A stretch of 64,000 bases of DNA, from assembly GCA_017552715.1 (NCBI GenBank), contig JAFZOW010000040.1, positions 1 to 64,000 on the forward strand. Direction: 5' to 3'. Below are positions 44,128 to 53,310 of this stretch, piece after piece. The position numbers and the translations under genes were made by a program. The first letter of the stretch is position 1. Every line of letters starts with the position of its first letter. The notes beneath the pieces were generated by a model that ran no database searches, was not told the DNA's origin, and saw only the letters and a list, made by a program, of their open reading frames with translations. Source of the DNA: Lachnospiraceae bacterium. Lineage in GTDB: Bacteria > Bacillota > Clostridia > Lachnospirales > Lachnospiraceae.

Positions 44128-44973
44128 ATGCTCCGTATAGCGGCCTGTGACGGGGACCCGCCTCTTGTTTCGGGGCTGGAAAAGCTGCTTTATGCCTGGG
44201 ACAGGGCGAAGTATCTGAACATTCGCTTTATGCAATACCCGACTCCCGAGGATATGATGGCGGACATCGAGCTGCACGGGCACATCGATCTGGTCTTTCT
44301 GAGGTTTCGCCCGGGAGAGACAAAAAAGCTGCTTTCCACAGCCAGGATGCTGAAAGCGGAGGACGAAACTTCCGAGATAGTCTTTGTTTCCTCCGGGGGG
44401 CTTTTCTGCAGGGAGATGTTTGCCGTACGCCCTCTGGATCTGCTGACGGAACCCCTGCAGCCCGGACAGCTTTACGATATCCTGGAACGATGTTTCCAGC
44501 AGCGGGAAAAACAGCTCTTTTTCTTTCGAAGCCGTCAGCGCATCGTGGCGCTGAATTCGGAAAAGATCACCTATCTTTATCACTTCAGACGAAAACTGCA
44601 TATCTTCTACTGGGACGGAAGAGAATTTGAGACCTATATGCGCCTGGAAGAAGCGGAGATGCTCCTTAAGGATTCGGATGCCGCTTTCTGGAAGGCGCAT
44701 TATTCATATCTTGTGAACATCTTTTTTGTGGAACAGATGAAGCGGGGACTGATCATCATGAAGAACGGAAAACAGATCCCCGTGAGCCGGCCCTATATTC
44801 CCAGGTTCCTGTCCTACTACGAGGAATACCTCCGTCTTAGGAAAAACGGAAAAAGTGTACAAAAAAACGGTAATTCCGTACAGGAAGCATCACAGGCACA
44901 AAAAACGTACTATAGTGGTCAGGCACAAGACCTTCGGGAATGCAGGGCAGTCGGGGGTGTTCTTCTACCGTGA
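44128..44973 (+). CDS. LytTR-family regulator with degenerate receiver
   Basis: A 281-residue protein with an N-terminal receiver-like fold (about 1-120) and a C-terminal LytTR DNA-binding domain (about 135-240; ITYLYHFRRKLHIFYWDG, FWKAHYSYLVNI, PVSRPYIPRF). The phospho-acceptor position reads DLVFLRFRPG, with Arg replacing Asp, so it is unlikely to be controlled by a histidine kinase. About 40 extra polar residues follow the LytTR domain, including a short repeat (KNGKSVQ/KNGNSVQ). The ATG at 44128 is better spaced from AGGGAG than the one at 44119. Targets unknown. Confidence 0.87.
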   Translation: MLRIAACDGDPPLVSGLEKLLYAWDRAKYLNIRFMQYPTPEDMMADIELHGHIDLVFLRFRPGETKKLLSTARMLKAEDETSEIVFVSSGGLFCREMFAVRPLDLLTEPLQPGQLYDILERCFQQREKQLFFFRSRQRIVALNSEKITYLYHFRRKLHIFYWDGREFETYMRLEEAEMLLKDSDAAFWKAHYSYLVNIFFVEQMKRGLIIMKNGKQIPVSRPYIPRFLSYYEEYLRLRKNGKSVQKNGNSVQEASQAQKTYYSGQAQDLRECRAVGGVLLP

Positions 44974-45046
44974 AGCATATCGAACAATCTGCGTTCATTT
45001 CAATGGATCCTGTCCGGGCAACCGAAACGGTCCGTCAAAAAGTGCA

Positions 45047-45085
45047 GCCCTCCCTGCAGGAACCGGCAGGGAGGGCCTTTTGTTT
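45047..45085. terminator. Terminator between convergent genes
   Basis: An 11-bp stem (45047-45057 with 45066-45076) with CTTTTGTTT to the right; on the minus strand a run of T follows after five bases, so it may work in both directions. Confidence 0.85.
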
Positions 45086-45107
45086 ATCTTTGATGGGGAA
45101 TGCGTTC

Positions 45108-46088
45108 TTACAGAGTGTTGAAGCCTTCGGGGGGAGAATAGAGACGTCCCTGGTAGCTGCCCCGACGGTCCATCTCGGCATGGAGTTCGTTGAGCACCCG
45201 TTTCTTGTCGCTGCTCCAGAGCGGAGCGATGAGGATGTTTTTCGGGCCGTCGCCGGTAAGCCGGTGCACCACGATCTCCGGGGAGAGGCGTTCCAGGGCA
45301 CCGATCAGAAGGTTCACGTATTCTTCCCGTGTCATCACTTCGAAGCATCTGGCGTTGTAGTCGGCTGCCAGATCGGTCCCCTCCAGTACATGAAGAAGCT
45401 GGAGCTTGATGCCGAAGATGGGGAAGGTATTGAGGTATTCGATGGTCGAATATATCTGGGAGCTGCTTTCGCCGGGAAGCCCCAGGATGATATGCACCAC
45501 CACGGGGATGCCCAGGCCGTGAAGGGAGTTTACGGCTTCCTCGAATACGGAATTGTCATAGCCCCGGCGGATATAGCGGTAGCTGTCCGGATGCATGGTC
45601 TGGAAGCCCAGTTCGATCCAGAGGGCCTTTTCGGGGAAACAGTCCTTCACTTCCGAAAGCACTTTCAGGATCTCGGGGGGCAGGCAGTCCGGCCTGGTGG
45701 CAATGGAGAGTCCGATGATACGCTCGTCGGAAAGCAGGCGCAGATAGATCTCTTTGAGTCTTTCCGGATCGCCGTAGGTGTTGCTGTAGGGCTGGAGATA
45801 GGCGATGCTGTAGCGCCCGCCGAATTTGTCGGCTATGCGGGATAAGCTGTGGTCCAGCTGGGCTGTGATGTCGGGGCTTCCGTCGGGCAGCAGGGGGACG
45901 GGAGTGGCAAATTCGCCGCTGCCTCCCTCCGAGCAAAAGATACAGCCCCGCGTGTCGATGCTCCCGTCCCGGACGGGACAGGTGCAACCGGCATGCAGGG
46001 CCAGTTTATAGATCTTTTCGCCGTAGATACTGCGAAAATAATAGTCGAGAGAGTAATAGGCTTTGTCGCCCCAGCGGCGCTGCTCCAT
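45108..46088 (-). CDS. Radical SAM protein, TIGR01212/YtqA family
   Basis: A 326-residue radical SAM enzyme. The cluster region contains Cys35, Cys37, Cys49 and Cys52 (GCTCPVRDG then RGCIFC), the unusual spacing of the TIGR01212 (COG1242) family. Also present are SIATRPDCL, WIELGFQTMH and VVHIILGLPGE. Bacillus YtqA of this family has been linked to tRNA wobble-uridine modification; applying that here is inference. It ends a minus-strand pair with malic enzyme (3-base gap). Confidence 0.88.
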   Translation of the reverse strand: MEQRRWGDKAYYSLDYYFRSIYGEKIYKLALHAGCTCPVRDGSIDTRGCIFCSEGGSGEFATPVPLLPDGSPDITAQLDHSLSRIADKFGGRYSIAYLQPYSNTYGDPERLKEIYLRLLSDERIIGLSIATRPDCLPPEILKVLSEVKDCFPEKALWIELGFQTMHPDSYRYIRRGYDNSVFEEAVNSLHGLGIPVVVHIILGLPGESSSQIYSTIEYLNTFPIFGIKLQLLHVLEGTDLAADYNARCFEVMTREEYVNLLIGALERLSPEIVVHRLTGDGPKNILIAPLWSSDKKRVLNELHAEMDRRGSYQGRLYSPPEGFNTL

Positions 46089-46091
46089 AGA

Positions 46092-47264
46092 TCAGTCGGC
46101 GCGGATATTGGTCTCGCGGATGTTTTCCATGACCGCTTTGGCCACGGCGTCGGCAACTCCGGGCTGGAAAGGCTCCGGCAGGATGTGATCGTCGGAGAGT
46201 TTGTCGGCAGGTACCAGATCCGCGATGGCATGGGCTGCAGCCATCTTCATCTCTTCGGTGATCTGGCGGGCACGGCCGTCCAGAGCTCCGCGGAAGATGC
46301 CGGGGAAGGCGATGACATTATTGACCTGGTTGGGGAAGTCGCTGCGTCCCGTACCGATGATGCGTGCGCCGGCCGCTTTGGCTTCGTCCGGCATGATCTC
46401 GGGAATGGGATTGGCCATGGCAAAAAGGATGGCATCCTTGTTCATGCTGCGCACCATATCCTGCGTAACGACGCCCGGCGCCGATACACCGATGAAGATG
46501 TCGGCACCCTTTAAGGCATCGGCCAGGGAACCGGTAACGTTTTCGGGATTGGTGAGGGAGACCATCTTTTCCTGCATCCAGTTAAGGCCGGCAGCACCCT
46601 TGGCGATGACCCCCTTACTGTTGCAGAGGATGATGTTTTTAAAGCCGTAGGAAAGCATGAGCTTTGCGATGGCCACACCGGCGGCACCTGCACCGCTGAC
46701 GGCCACACGGCAGTCTTCCGCACGTTTGCCCGTAAGCTTCAGGGCATTGATCAGGCCGGCCAGCACCACGATGGCTGTGCCGTGCTGGTCGTCATGGAAG
46801 ACGGGGATGTCCAGGGTCTCCTTTAAGCGTTCTTCTATGGTGAAGCAGCGGGGAGCCGAGATGTCTTCCAGGTTTACACCGCCGTAGCCCGGAGCCAGCC
46901 AGGTGACGGCGTTGATGATCTCTTCTTCGTCCTGGGTATCCAGGCAGATGGGAACGGCGTTCACACCGCCGAATTCCTTAAAGAGCACGGCCTTGCCTTC
47001 CATCACGGGCATGCCGGCCTTCGGACCGATATTGCCCAGTCCCAGTACGGCGCTTCCGTCGGAGACCACAAGTATCGTGTTGCTCTTGATGGTATATTTA
47101 TATACGGCTTCCGGATCTTTCGCGATCTCGCGGCAGGGAGCGGCGACTCCCGGGGTATAGGCCAGAGCCAGATCGGCACCGCCATTTACGGGAGCCTTGG
47201 AGACTATGTCCAGCTTTCCTTTCCATTCTTCATGCAGTTTGAGGGCTTTTTCATCATTTGTCAT
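46092..47264 (-). CDS. NAD(P)-dependent malic enzyme
   Basis: The 390-residue enzyme oxidatively decarboxylates malate to pyruvate with NAD(P) and a divalent metal. It has the short prokaryotic form: LALAYTPGVAAPC near the start, VSDGSAVLGLGNIGPKAGMPV, metal-binding region VFHDDQHGTAIV, and the Rossmann motif SGAGAAGVAIAKL. The C-terminal phosphotransacetylase-like domain of long MaeB proteins is absent. It is the first gene of a minus-strand pair, divergent from rho. Confidence 0.94.
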   Translation of the reverse strand: MTNDEKALKLHEEWKGKLDIVSKAPVNGGADLALAYTPGVAAPCREIAKDPEAVYKYTIKSNTILVVSDGSAVLGLGNIGPKAGMPVMEGKAVLFKEFGGVNAVPICLDTQDEEEIINAVTWLAPGYGGVNLEDISAPRCFTIEERLKETLDIPVFHDDQHGTAIVVLAGLINALKLTGKRAEDCRVAVSGAGAAGVAIAKLMLSYGFKNIILCNSKGVIAKGAAGLNWMQEKMVSLTNPENVTGSLADALKGADIFIGVSAPGVVTQDMVRSMNKDAILFAMANPIPEIMPDEAKAAGARIIGTGRSDFPNQVNNVIAFPGIFRGALDGRARQITEEMKMAAAHAIADLVPADKLSDDHILPEPFQPGVADAVAKAVMENIRETNIRAD

Positions 47265-47341
47265 GGGAATACTCCTTCTGTTGATGGGTTCTTGATACCG
47301 GCTCTATGGTATCATCTTTATCCGAATGGCGCAAGAAAGTA

Positions 47342-47370
47342 TTTGCAAAACGTTTTATTTGGTGTATAAT
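47342..47370 (+). promoter_or_regulatory. rho promoter
   Basis: TTTGCA (47342-47347), 17 bases, and a perfect TATAAT (47365-47370). The predicted leader before rho is about 130 bases and AT-rich; rho genes are often autoregulated in their leader, but I see no defined structure. Confidence 0.65.
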
Positions 47371-47507
47371 AACCGCGTAGGTGTACTAGGCAAGGACCAT
47401 TTCTTAATACGATTTGTATATGTCAGTGATACCCCGATATGTAATTTGATAATGTACAGCAAGCTTTAGATATAAAGATTTTTTCTTTGTATGCAGGAGG
47501 AGATTTT

Positions 47508-48950
47508 ATGGCAAATATGAGAGAACGATACGAGACCATCTCTCTGGCAGACCTTAAGGAGATGGCCAAGTTTCGCGGTATCAAAGGTGTTTCTGCGATG
47601 AAGAAGGCAGATATCGTGGAAGCCATGGTACAGAAGGACGAAGAAGAATCCGCTGCTTCTTCCGCTGCGGAAAGCGCTGCTTCAGCTCCTGCTCCCGTAC
47701 CCGCCGAAGGGGAGAAAAAGCCGGTGGCTTTTGCCGCTCCGCCTGCCCATAAGAGCGAAGATGCCGGAGAAAAACGCCGTGTGGATCCGGAGCAGCTGGA
47801 CGAGGAGCAGATCCGTGAACTGGATTCAGGAGTTGCCGTCAGCGGCATCCTGGAGGTCATGCAGGACGGTTTCGGTTTCATCCGCTGCGAAAACTTCCTC
47901 CCCGGCACGAATGATATCTACGTGGCACCTACGCAGATCCGCCGTTTCAATCTGAAGACCGGCGATATCCTGGAAGGCCACACCCGTATCAAGACCGAAC
48001 GTGAGAAATTCGCAGCTCTGCTCTATCTTACCAGTGTCAACGGAAGAAATCCCGAAGAGACCACACGACGTTACAATTTTGAACATATGACGCCCATCTT
48101 CCCCAACGAGAAGATACATCTGGAGCGTCCCGGCGCATCGGTAGCCATGCGCATCATGGACCTGATCAGTCCCATCGGTAAAGGGCAGCGAGGCATGATC
48201 GTTTCCCAGCCCAAAGCCGGTAAGACCACCCTTCTCAAGGACGTGGCCAAATCCATCAAACTCAATCACCCGGATATGCATATGATCATCCTCCTTATCG
48301 ACGAACGTCCCGAGGAAGTTACGGATATGAAGGAGGAAGTGGGCGGCAACGGAGTGGAGATCATCTATTCCACCTTCGATGAGACGCCGGAGCACCATAA
48401 GCGCGTGGCGGAGATGGTGGTGGAGAGAGCCCGCCGTCTGGTGGAGTATAAAAAGGATGTGATCATCCTGCTGGATTCCATCACCCGCCTTACCCGGGCC
48501 TACAACCAGGTGGTACCCCCCAGCGGGCGTACGCTTTCCGGTGGTCTGGATCCCGCTGCCATGCACCCGCCCAACCGTTTCTTTGGTGCGGCAAGAAACA
48601 TGCGGGAGGGCGGAAGCCTGACCATCCTGGCCACGGCTCTGGTGGATACGGGCAGCAAGATGGACGACGTTGTCTACGAGGAATTCAAGGGAACCGGTAA
48701 TATGGAACTGGTGCTGGACCGTAAGCTCTCCGAGCGCAGGATCTTCCCGGCCATCGATATCCCCAAATCCTCCACACGCCGCGAGGATCTGCTTCTGACA
48801 GAGGATGAGCTGGAAGCCATCAGCACCATACGTAAGGCCATCAACGGCGTACGGCCGGATGATTCCGTGGACAAGATCATCGATATGTTCACCCGCACCT
48901 CCAATAACCGGGAGTTCGTGCAGATGGTGCAGAAGACCCGCTTCTACTAA
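47508..48950 (+). CDS. rho: Transcription termination factor Rho
   Basis: The 480-residue hexameric RNA helicase ends untranslated transcripts. The N-terminal Rho-N helix bundle (residues 8-50, [21 protein letters not shown]) is followed by an Ala/Pro/Glu-rich linker of about 50 residues, the primary RNA-binding cold-shock fold ([19 protein letters not shown]), then the ATPase with Walker [12 protein letters not shown] and Walker [12 protein letters not shown]. The Q-loop/R-loop region [21 protein letters not shown] is intact. The ATG at 47508 has AGGAGGAG upstream. The linker is an insertion typical of Clostridia and Actinobacteria. Confidence 0.97.
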   Translation: MANMRERYETISLADLKEMAKFRGIKGVSAMKKADIVEAMVQKDEEESAASSAAESAASAPAPVPAEGEKKPVAFAAPPAHKSEDAGEKRRVDPEQLDEEQIRELDSGVAVSGILEVMQDGFGFIRCENFLPGTNDIYVAPTQIRRFNLKTGDILEGHTRIKTEREKFAALLYLTSVNGRNPEETTRRYNFEHMTPIFPNEKIHLERPGASVAMRIMDLISPIGKGQRGMIVSQPKAGKTTLLKDVAKSIKLNHPDMHMIILLIDERPEEVTDMKEEVGGNGVEIIYSTFDETPEHHKRVAEMVVERARRLVEYKKDVIILLDSITRLTRAYNQVVPPSGRTLSGGLDPAAMHPPNRFFGAARNMREGGSLTILATALVDTGSKMDDVVYEEFKGTGNMELVLDRKLSERRIFPAIDIPKSSTRREDLLLTEDELEAISTIRKAINGVRPDDSVDKIIDMFTRTSNNREFVQMVQKTRFY

Positions 48951-48954
48951 AAGC

Positions 48955-48983
48955 TTGCTTTTTGTTTCGGAGCGTGATATAAT
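48955..48983 (+). promoter_or_regulatory. rpmE promoter
   Basis: TTGCTT (48955-48960), 17 bases, TATAAT (48978-48983) with TGA before it (extended -10). It starts inside the end region of rho and gives an rpmE leader of about 82 bases. Confidence 0.75.
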
Positions 48984-49012
48984 TCAATGGTTGTTTTGGG
49001 TTTACTAGACGT

Positions 49013-49057
49013 CCTGCACACATACATAGCTACAGCCTTGTATGTCTGTGAGGCAGG
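49013..49057 (+). promoter_or_regulatory. Long hairpin in rpmE leader (L31 leader-like)
   Basis: CCTGC (49013-49017) pairs with GCAGG (49053-49057). Inside it 49019-49028 pairs with 49041-49050 with one mismatch. The stem ends directly before the ribosome binding site AAGGAG (49061-49066). This fits an autoregulatory L31 leader, which Firmicutes rpmE genes often have; assignment to that Rfam class was not tested. Confidence 0.6.
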
Positions 49058-49072
49058 AAGAAGGAGAAAGAA

Positions 49073-49276
49073 ATGAAAGAAGGAATCCATCCCGAGTACT
49101 ATCAGGCGACGGTGACGTGTAACTGCGGTAACACTTTCGTGACCGGCTCCACCAAGAAAGAGATCCACGTGGAAATCTGTTCCAAGTGCCATCCTTTCTA
49201 TACGGGCCAGCAGAAGACCACGCAGGCGCGCGGACGTGTTGACAAGTTCAACAAGAAGTACGGCGTCGGCAAGTAG
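49073..49276 (+). CDS. rpmE: 50S ribosomal protein L31, zinc form
   Basis: The 67-residue L31 is of the C+ type: Cys16, Cys18, Cys36 and Cys39 (TCNCGN and [12 protein letters not shown]) bind zinc. It joins the large and small subunits across the central bridge. It has its own promoter and a structured leader, and stands in the common order rho-rpmE-DUF1385-prmC-prfA. Confidence 0.97.
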   Translation: MKEGIHPEYYQATVTCNCGNTFVTGSTKKEIHVEICSKCHPFYTGQQKTTQARGRVDKFNKKYGVGK

Positions 49277-49296
49277 AACGGAAGAGAGACACAGAG

Positions 49297-49333
49297 CAGA
49301 GCTTGAGGTGGCAAAAAACCGTCTCAAGCTCTG
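49297..49333 (+). other. Hairpin between rpmE and the DUF1385 gene
   Basis: A perfect 11-bp stem (49297-49307 with 49323-49333), loop 15 bases, followed by only three T. It may be a weak terminator or an RNA stability element setting L31 output above the downstream genes. Confidence 0.55.
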
Positions 49334-49357
49334 TTTCCATATAGACGGGAGAACTGC

Positions 49358-50485
49358 ATGGCTAAGGCAGAAAAGACGTCCGGAAACGGACGTCCGCAGA
49401 AAAAGAGACGCAGGAGCGTGTATTCCGGCATAGGCGGACAGGCGGTGCTGGAAGGCGTGATGATGCGCAACCGCAGTGAATATGCCGTGGCGGTACGCCG
49501 GCCGGATAAGCAGATCGATGTGAAGATCTGCGAAACGGAATATGATCCCAAAGCTTTAAAGAGACGTATTCCTTTTGTCAGGGGGATCGTATCCTTTGTG
49601 GAATCCCTGAAGCTGGGCATGGATATGCTCACTTATTCCTCCAGTTTCTATGAGGAAGAGCAGAAGGAAAGTGCGGGAGACAGGCTGCTGGAAAAGATCT
49701 TCGGGGAAAAGGCCGAGGATGTGGTCATGGGCATAACGGTTTTTTGTTCCATGGTAGTGGCGGTGGTGCTCTTCATGCTGCTTCCTTACGTTGCATCCGA
49801 GCTGCTGGGCCGTGTTTTGCACAGGCAGTCTCTGGTGCTGCTGGCGGAAGGAGTCCTGCGCATCCTGATCTTTGTTGCCTATGTGACAGGCATTGCCCTG
49901 ATGAAGGACATACGCAGGCTCTATCAGTATCACGGCGCCGAGCATAAATGCATCAACTGTGTGGAGACCGGCCGGCCTCTTACGGTGGAGAACGTGATGA
50001 AGTCGTCCCGTTTTCACAAGCGCTGCGGTACCAGTTTCCTGCTCTTTGTGGTGATGCTGGGAGTGATCGCCTGCTTCTTTATCCGTACGGAAACACTGTG
50101 GATGCGTATCGCCATACGTATACTGCTGATCCCCGTCATCGCCGCGGTGGCCTATGAGCTTCTGCAGCTGGCAGGGAAAAAGGACAGTTTTTTCCTTACC
50201 GTCATCTCTGCGCCGGGGATATGGCTGCAGCATCTTACAACAAAGGAACCGGATGAGAGCATGGTGGAGGTGGCCATAGCCGCAACCGAAGCCGTGTTTG
50301 ACTGGGAAGCTTTCCAGCATAAATACTTCTCTACGAAGAAGGTCAGGAAGACCCGTACGGAGGCCGACGGTCACGAAGTGGAGACCGGTGAAGAGACCAT
50401 AGAGATCAGCATCCTGGAGGTGGCGGATGCCCTTTCCCGTGCAGATGCTTCATCTGTGGAGGAAGACTGGCGGGTGCGTCACTGA
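49358..50485 (+). CDS. DUF1385 membrane protein
   Basis: A 375-residue protein of the DUF1385 family. The N-terminal signature GIGGQAVLEGVMMRN and PFVRGIVSFVESLKLG are clear, as is the central YQYHGAEHKCINCVETG with its conserved His and Cys pair, and KSSRFHKRCGTSFLL. About five membrane segments lie between residues 125 and 290. The family is almost always found between rpmE and prmC/prfA in Clostridia, but its function is not established; the conserved His/Cys residues suggest a metal site. Confidence 0.9.
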   Translation: MAKAEKTSGNGRPQKKRRRSVYSGIGGQAVLEGVMMRNRSEYAVAVRRPDKQIDVKICETEYDPKALKRRIPFVRGIVSFVESLKLGMDMLTYSSSFYEEEQKESAGDRLLEKIFGEKAEDVVMGITVFCSMVVAVVLFMLLPYVASELLGRVLHRQSLVLLAEGVLRILIFVAYVTGIALMKDIRRLYQYHGAEHKCINCVETGRPLTVENVMKSSRFHKRCGTSFLLFVVMLGVIACFFIRTETLWMRIAIRILLIPVIAAVAYELLQLAGKKDSFFLTVISAPGIWLQHLTTKEPDESMVEVAIAATEAVFDWEAFQHKYFSTKKVRKTRTEADGHEVETGEETIEISILEVADALSRADASSVEEDWRVRH

Positions 50486-50486
50486 T

Positions 50487-51335
50487 ATGCTTTCCTACAG
50501 GGAGGCGGCTGTTTACGGAGAAAAGAAGCTGGCGGAGGCGGGAGTGGAAGAAGCCCGTCTGGACGCTAGACTGCTTCTGGAGCAGGTATGCAATACGCAG
50601 AGGCAGGAGCTGTACCTTCATCCCGACAGGCTTCTGAGCGCCGAAGAAGAGAAGCTTTATTCGGAGTTCCTGGAAAGACGCTCCGGCCGGGAACCTCTTC
50701 AGTATATTTTGGGAAAACAGTTTTTTTTCGGCGAAGAGTATGCTGTTTCTCCCGCCGTGCTGATCCCCCGGGCCGATACGGAATGCCTGGTGGAGAAGGC
50801 GCTTTCCTTCGGAGTGGAAGGAAAGCAGGTGCTGGACCTGTGTACCGGCAGCGGCTGCATCCTTTTCAGCGTCCTGAAAAGGGCAAAGGGCAGCAGCGGC
50901 GTGGGTACGGATCTTTCGAAGGAAGCCCTTGAACAGGCGGAAAAGAACAGAGAAAAACTGCAAGTAGATGCAAAGTTATATTATGGTGACCTGTTTGAGG
51001 CGTTACCGGAAGAGCTGAAAGGGAGTTTTGACTTCCTTCTGTCCAATCCCCCCTATATCCCTTCGGGAGAGATAGAGGAGCTGATGCCGGAGGTCTCGCG
51101 CTTCGAACCGCGGATGGCCCTGGACGGAGGAGCGGACGGGCTGGAGCTGTACCGGCGCATCGCCGGAGGAGCCGGAGAGTGGCTGAAGAGCGGCGGGAGG
51201 ATCCTGCTGGAGATCGGCAGCACCCAGGCGGAAGAGCTTGCAGCGCTGCTTGAGGCGGCAGGGTTTTCGGAAACGGAAGTCATAAAGGATCATGCCGGGC
51301 TGGACCGGGTGGTCTGTGCGATATATACGAGGTAA
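50487..51335 (+). CDS. prmC: Release factor glutamine methyltransferase
   Basis: The 282-residue enzyme methylates the Gln of the GGQ motif in release factors RF1 and RF2. The N-terminal helical domain ([14 protein letters not shown]) precedes the SAM-binding region [15 protein letters not shown] and the catalytic NPPY motif in [13 protein letters not shown]. Its substrate gene prfA follows by 5 bases. I chose the ATG at 50487, one base after the DUF1385 stop; the frame remains open upstream but overlaps that gene. Confidence 0.95.
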   Translation: MLSYREAAVYGEKKLAEAGVEEARLDARLLLEQVCNTQRQELYLHPDRLLSAEEEKLYSEFLERRSGREPLQYILGKQFFFGEEYAVSPAVLIPRADTECLVEKALSFGVEGKQVLDLCTGSGCILFSVLKRAKGSSGVGTDLSKEALEQAEKNREKLQVDAKLYYGDLFEALPEELKGSFDFLLSNPPYIPSGEIEELMPEVSRFEPRMALDGGADGLELYRRIAGGAGEWLKSGGRILLEIGSTQAEELAALLEAAGFSETEVIKDHAGLDRVVCAIYTR

Positions 51336-51340
51336 AAGAA

Positions 51341-52417
51341 ATGTTCGGACAACTGGAGGATCTGCTCCACCGTTTTGAGGAGCTGCAGAACGAGGTGAAC
51401 GAGCCGCAGACGGCATCGGATACCCAGCGTTTCCAGCGGCTCTTAAAGGAACAGGCAGAACTGACACCGGTGGTGGAGTGTTACCGGGAGTATAAAAAAA
51501 CAAAACAGGATGCGGAGGATGCCATAGCCCTTCTGGAAGAGGAGAAGGATCCCGAGATGCGGGAGCTTCTGAAGGAGGAGCATTCCGAAGCGAAGGGGAA
51601 GCTGGAAGGGCTGGAGGAAAAGCTGAAGATACTGCTGCTGCCCAAGGACCCCAACGATGATAAGGATGTGGTGGTGGAGATCCGGGCCGGCGCAGGCGGT
51701 GACGAGGCTGCACTTTTTGCGGCCGAGCTTTACCGCATGTATGCTCATTATGCCGAAGCCAGACGCTGGAAGACGGAGCTGGTGAACGCCGATGAGACCG
51801 GAATCGGAGGAATGAAGGAAGTGGAGTTCATCGTCAGCGGCCGGGGAGCTTATTCCGTGCTGAAGTACGAGAGCGGTGTACATCGTGTGCAGCGTGTGCC
51901 CGAGACCGAGAGCGGCGGGCGCATCCACACTTCCACGGCTACCGTGGCGGTGATGCCCGAAGCCGAAGATGTGGAAGTGCAGATCGACGATAAGGACATA
52001 CGCATCGATGTGATGCGGGCTTCCGGCAACGGCGGCCAGTGCGTGAACACCACGGATTCCGCGGTGCGCCTGACCCACTATCCCACCGGGATCGTGATCT
52101 ATTCCCAGACGGAAAAGAGCCAGATCCAGAATAAGGAGAAGGCCTTTGCCCTGCTGCGGGCAAAGCTCTATGACCTGGAGATCCAGAAGATGCACAATGC
52201 GGAGGCGGACCTGCGGCGCAGCCAGATCGGCACCGGGGACCGCTCCGAGAAGATACGTACCTACAATTTCCCCCAGGGGCGGGTGACGGATCACCGTATC
52301 GGACTGACCCTTTACAAGATCGATAAGGTGATGGACGGTGAACTGCAGGAGATCATCGATGCCTGCATCACGGCGGATCAGTCCGCAAAGCTCTTAAAGA
52401 TGGGCGAGAGCGCGTAA
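51341..52417 (+). CDS. prfA: Peptide chain release factor 1
   Basis: The 358-residue RF1 recognises UAA and UAG stop codons. The catalytic GGQ loop appears as [18 protein letters not shown], and the region before it ([20 protein letters not shown]) is characteristic of RF1 rather than RF2, as is the PET tripeptide in the anticodon-like PxT position. The GGQ Gln is the target of PrmC encoded upstream. Length is full. Confidence 0.97.
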   Translation: MFGQLEDLLHRFEELQNEVNEPQTASDTQRFQRLLKEQAELTPVVECYREYKKTKQDAEDAIALLEEEKDPEMRELLKEEHSEAKGKLEGLEEKLKILLLPKDPNDDKDVVVEIRAGAGGDEAALFAAELYRMYAHYAEARRWKTELVNADETGIGGMKEVEFIVSGRGAYSVLKYESGVHRVQRVPETESGGRIHTSTATVAVMPEAEDVEVQIDDKDIRIDVMRASGNGGQCVNTTDSAVRLTHYPTGIVIYSQTEKSQIQNKEKAFALLRAKLYDLEIQKMHNAEADLRRSQIGTGDRSEKIRTYNFPQGRVTDHRIGLTLYKIDKVMDGELQEIIDACITADQSAKLLKMGESA

Positions 52418-52419
52418 CT

Positions 52420-53310
52420 ATGGAAAAAGAAGAGCGGGTCGTAAGATCACGCAGTGACATACTTGATACGGTAAAGACGGCGCTCTTTATCATCGGGGTG
52501 AGCAGCCTGGCTGTGGCACTGATCGTGCTTTTAAAGTTCCGGCTGGATGACAGCCGCACCCGTCGCATCACGGAAGAGCTGATGCAGCGTTCCGGTATCG
52601 AGCATGCCGAGAGCCAGCAGGGAGTGGGGACACCCTATACGCCTGCGGACGCGCAGCCCACGGGAGGAACGGTGGAAGAGGTGCCTCCCGCAGAGATGCT
52701 TCCGGAGTATGCTTCTCTTTATGCGGAGAATCCCGAGCTGGCAGGCTGGCTCTGGATCGAGGGGACGAAGATCGATTATCCCGTGATGCAGAGTCCGGAA
52801 CGGCCCTGGTATTATATCCACAGGGATTTTTACGGAAAGGATAATTCCAACGGCAGCCTTTTTGCGGACGAAGCCTGCGTGATCGGCAGCGGTACCGCAG
52901 CGAAGGCTTATGCCGACGGTACCCATCCCGGGGCTAATGTGATGATCTACGGTCATCGCATGGGGAACGGAGAGATGTTCGGGACCCTGGGAAAATGGCG
53001 GGATCAGAATTATGCCCGCGAGCACAGCATCATCTGTTTTGACTCGCTCTATGAGCACAGGAAATACCAGGTGATGGCGGTGTTCATCTCCCGCATATAT
53101 AACAGTGACGAGGATGCCTTTAAGTACTATCAGTTTTTTGTGGCGGATTCGGAGCGGGAGTTCAATGAGTTTTATGAAAGTGTGAAAGCACTCTCTTTTT
53201 TCGATTTCGGAGTAGAGGCTAGCTACGGCGATGAGTTCATCACCCTTTCTACCTGTGATTACTGGACGGATGACGGGCGGCTTGTGGTGGTGGGAAAGAG
53301 GATCGAATGA
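52420..53310 (+). CDS. srtB: Class B sortase
   Basis: A 296-residue transpeptidase that anchors surface proteins to the cell wall. An N-terminal membrane segment (about residues 20-40) leaves the enzyme outside. The class B core begins at about 90 (NPELAGWLWIEGTKIDYPVMQ). The triad is His179 (IYGHRM), Cys279 (TLSTCDYW) and Arg287 (GRLVVVGKR). It starts 2 bases after prfA and overlaps the SGNH gene by 4. I see no adjacent protein with an obvious sortase B sorting signal. Confidence 0.93.
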   Translation: MEKEERVVRSRSDILDTVKTALFIIGVSSLAVALIVLLKFRLDDSRTRRITEELMQRSGIEHAESQQGVGTPYTPADAQPTGGTVEEVPPAEMLPEYASLYAENPELAGWLWIEGTKIDYPVMQSPERPWYYIHRDFYGKDNSNGSLFADEACVIGSGTAAKAYADGTHPGANVMIYGHRMGNGEMFGTLGKWRDQNYAREHSIICFDSLYEHRKYQVMAVFISRIYNSDEDAFKYYQFFVADSEREFNEFYESVKALSFFDFGVEASYGDEFITLSTCDYWTDDGRLVVVGKRIE

